Positions 4,703 through 5,054 of a DNA stretch of 5,054 nt are shown piece by piece (the stretch's first letter is position 1; every line of letters starts with the position of its first letter). The stretch spans positions 1-5,054 of the forward strand of contig JALSIF010000054.1 of assembly GCA_026981635.1 (NCBI GenBank). The letters are read 5' to 3'. Source of the DNA: a bacterium. GTDB taxonomy: Bacteria > 4484-113 > JALSIF01. Made by a program: the position numbers and the translations under genes. Under the pieces are notes generated by a model, which was not told the origin of the DNA, searched no databases, and saw only the letters and a list, made by a program, of their open reading frames with translations.

Positions 4703-5054
4703 ATGAGAACCGCTAGAACTATCACTTATCTTTCCGCTGCTCTGCTGGCGGCGGCGGGCTTCGCCTGCGGGGGCGGGGGCGGCGGAGGGGGTGCCCCTCA
4801 GGTCCCCTCCGCTCCCACCGGGCTGGTGGCTGACGCCGGCGACGGCCAGTGCTCCCTCACCTGGAACCAGGTGGCGGGGGCAGAGAGCTACACGGTCTAC
4901 TACTCAACCCAGTCGGGGGCCGGGACGGCGGGCACCGCCGTCCAGCGGCCAACCAACAACGCAACCATTCCTGGCTTTACCAACGGGACCACCTACTACT
5001 TCGTGGTCACCGCCAAAAACCAGGCGGGCGAGTCGGCCCCCTCGGCGGAGGTGA
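4703..5054 (+). CDS. Fibronectin type III domain lipoprotein (N-terminal part, runs off right edge)
   Basis: The first 117 residues are present and the frame is open at the window edge. The N-terminus (R2, R5, then TYLSAALLAAAGFA) is a signal peptide ending at Cys22, so export and lipidation are expected. The lipobox GFAC is atypical, with Gly at -3 and Phe at -2. Cys22 is followed by eight glycines (23-30), a flexible tether common in bacterial surface lipoproteins. Residues about 34-117 form a fibronectin type III domain, opening with PSAPTGLVADAGDG. It shows the core Trp54 in SLTW, the Tyr in ESYTVYYS, the loop PGFTNGTTYYFVVTAKN and the ending GESAPSAEV. Such domains usually act as spacers or binding modules, and the activity of the protein probably lies beyond the window. 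It has its own promoter-like region and a strong ribosome site, so it is probably transcribed separately from the cyclase gene. Confidence 0.92.
   Translation, partial: MRTARTITYLSAALLAAAGFACGGGGGGGGAPQVPSAPTGLVADAGDGQCSLTWNQVAGAESYTVYYSTQSGAGTAGTAVQRPTNNATIPGFTNGTTYYFVVTAKNQAGESAPSAEV

Overview
The window is gene-dense, high-GC bacterial DNA: about 72% G+C in the middle of the large gene, with short islands near 32-36% between genes. It carries two predicted lipoproteins, one at each edge, with lipobox-type signal peptides. Together with the ABC-2-type ATPase this suggests an environmental, probably diderm, bacterium with frequent AGG arginine codons. I cannot assign a phylum from the sequence alone.

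Layout. (1) Positions 1-399, minus strand: the N-terminal 133 residues of a lipoprotein of unknown function that runs off the left edge. (2) Positions 400-471: a 72-bp divergent intergenic region with an imperfect dyad and the ribosome binding site of the next gene. (3) Positions 472-1410, plus strand: a complete 312-residue ABC-2-type transporter ATP-binding protein. Its stop overlaps an ATG (ATGA), the usual junction to a membrane permease gene, but that reading frame closes after 17 codons, so no permease is present. (4) Positions 1411-1515: an AT-rich junction with a short tandem repeat and a possible 18-codon upstream ORF. (5) Positions 1516-4557, plus strand: a 1013-residue multidomain signalling protein with a class III nucleotide cyclase domain, a STAND/AAA-type P-loop NTPase domain, a winged-helix-like region and a C-terminal TPR array with five units in exact 40-residue register. 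(6) Positions 4558-4702: an AT-rich promoter and leader region with a likely extended -10 promoter and a UUCG-capped hairpin. (7) Positions 4703 to the right edge, plus strand: the N-terminal 117 residues of a lipoprotein with a glycine tract and a fibronectin type III domain.

How the genes may relate. The cyclase-NTPase-TPR protein is a cytosolic signalling protein. Its domain order resembles mammalian soluble adenylyl cyclase, but with a single cyclase domain and a Gln where class III adenylyl cyclases have the purine-selecting Lys. The ABC ATPase probably energised a two-gene exporter whose permease is lost, displaced or located elsewhere. The flanking lipoproteins appear to be independent envelope genes. 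Nothing in the window proves that the four genes act as one system. The points most worth a second look are the cyclase substitution, the interrupted ABC operon and the unusual junction between the ABC gene and the cyclase gene.
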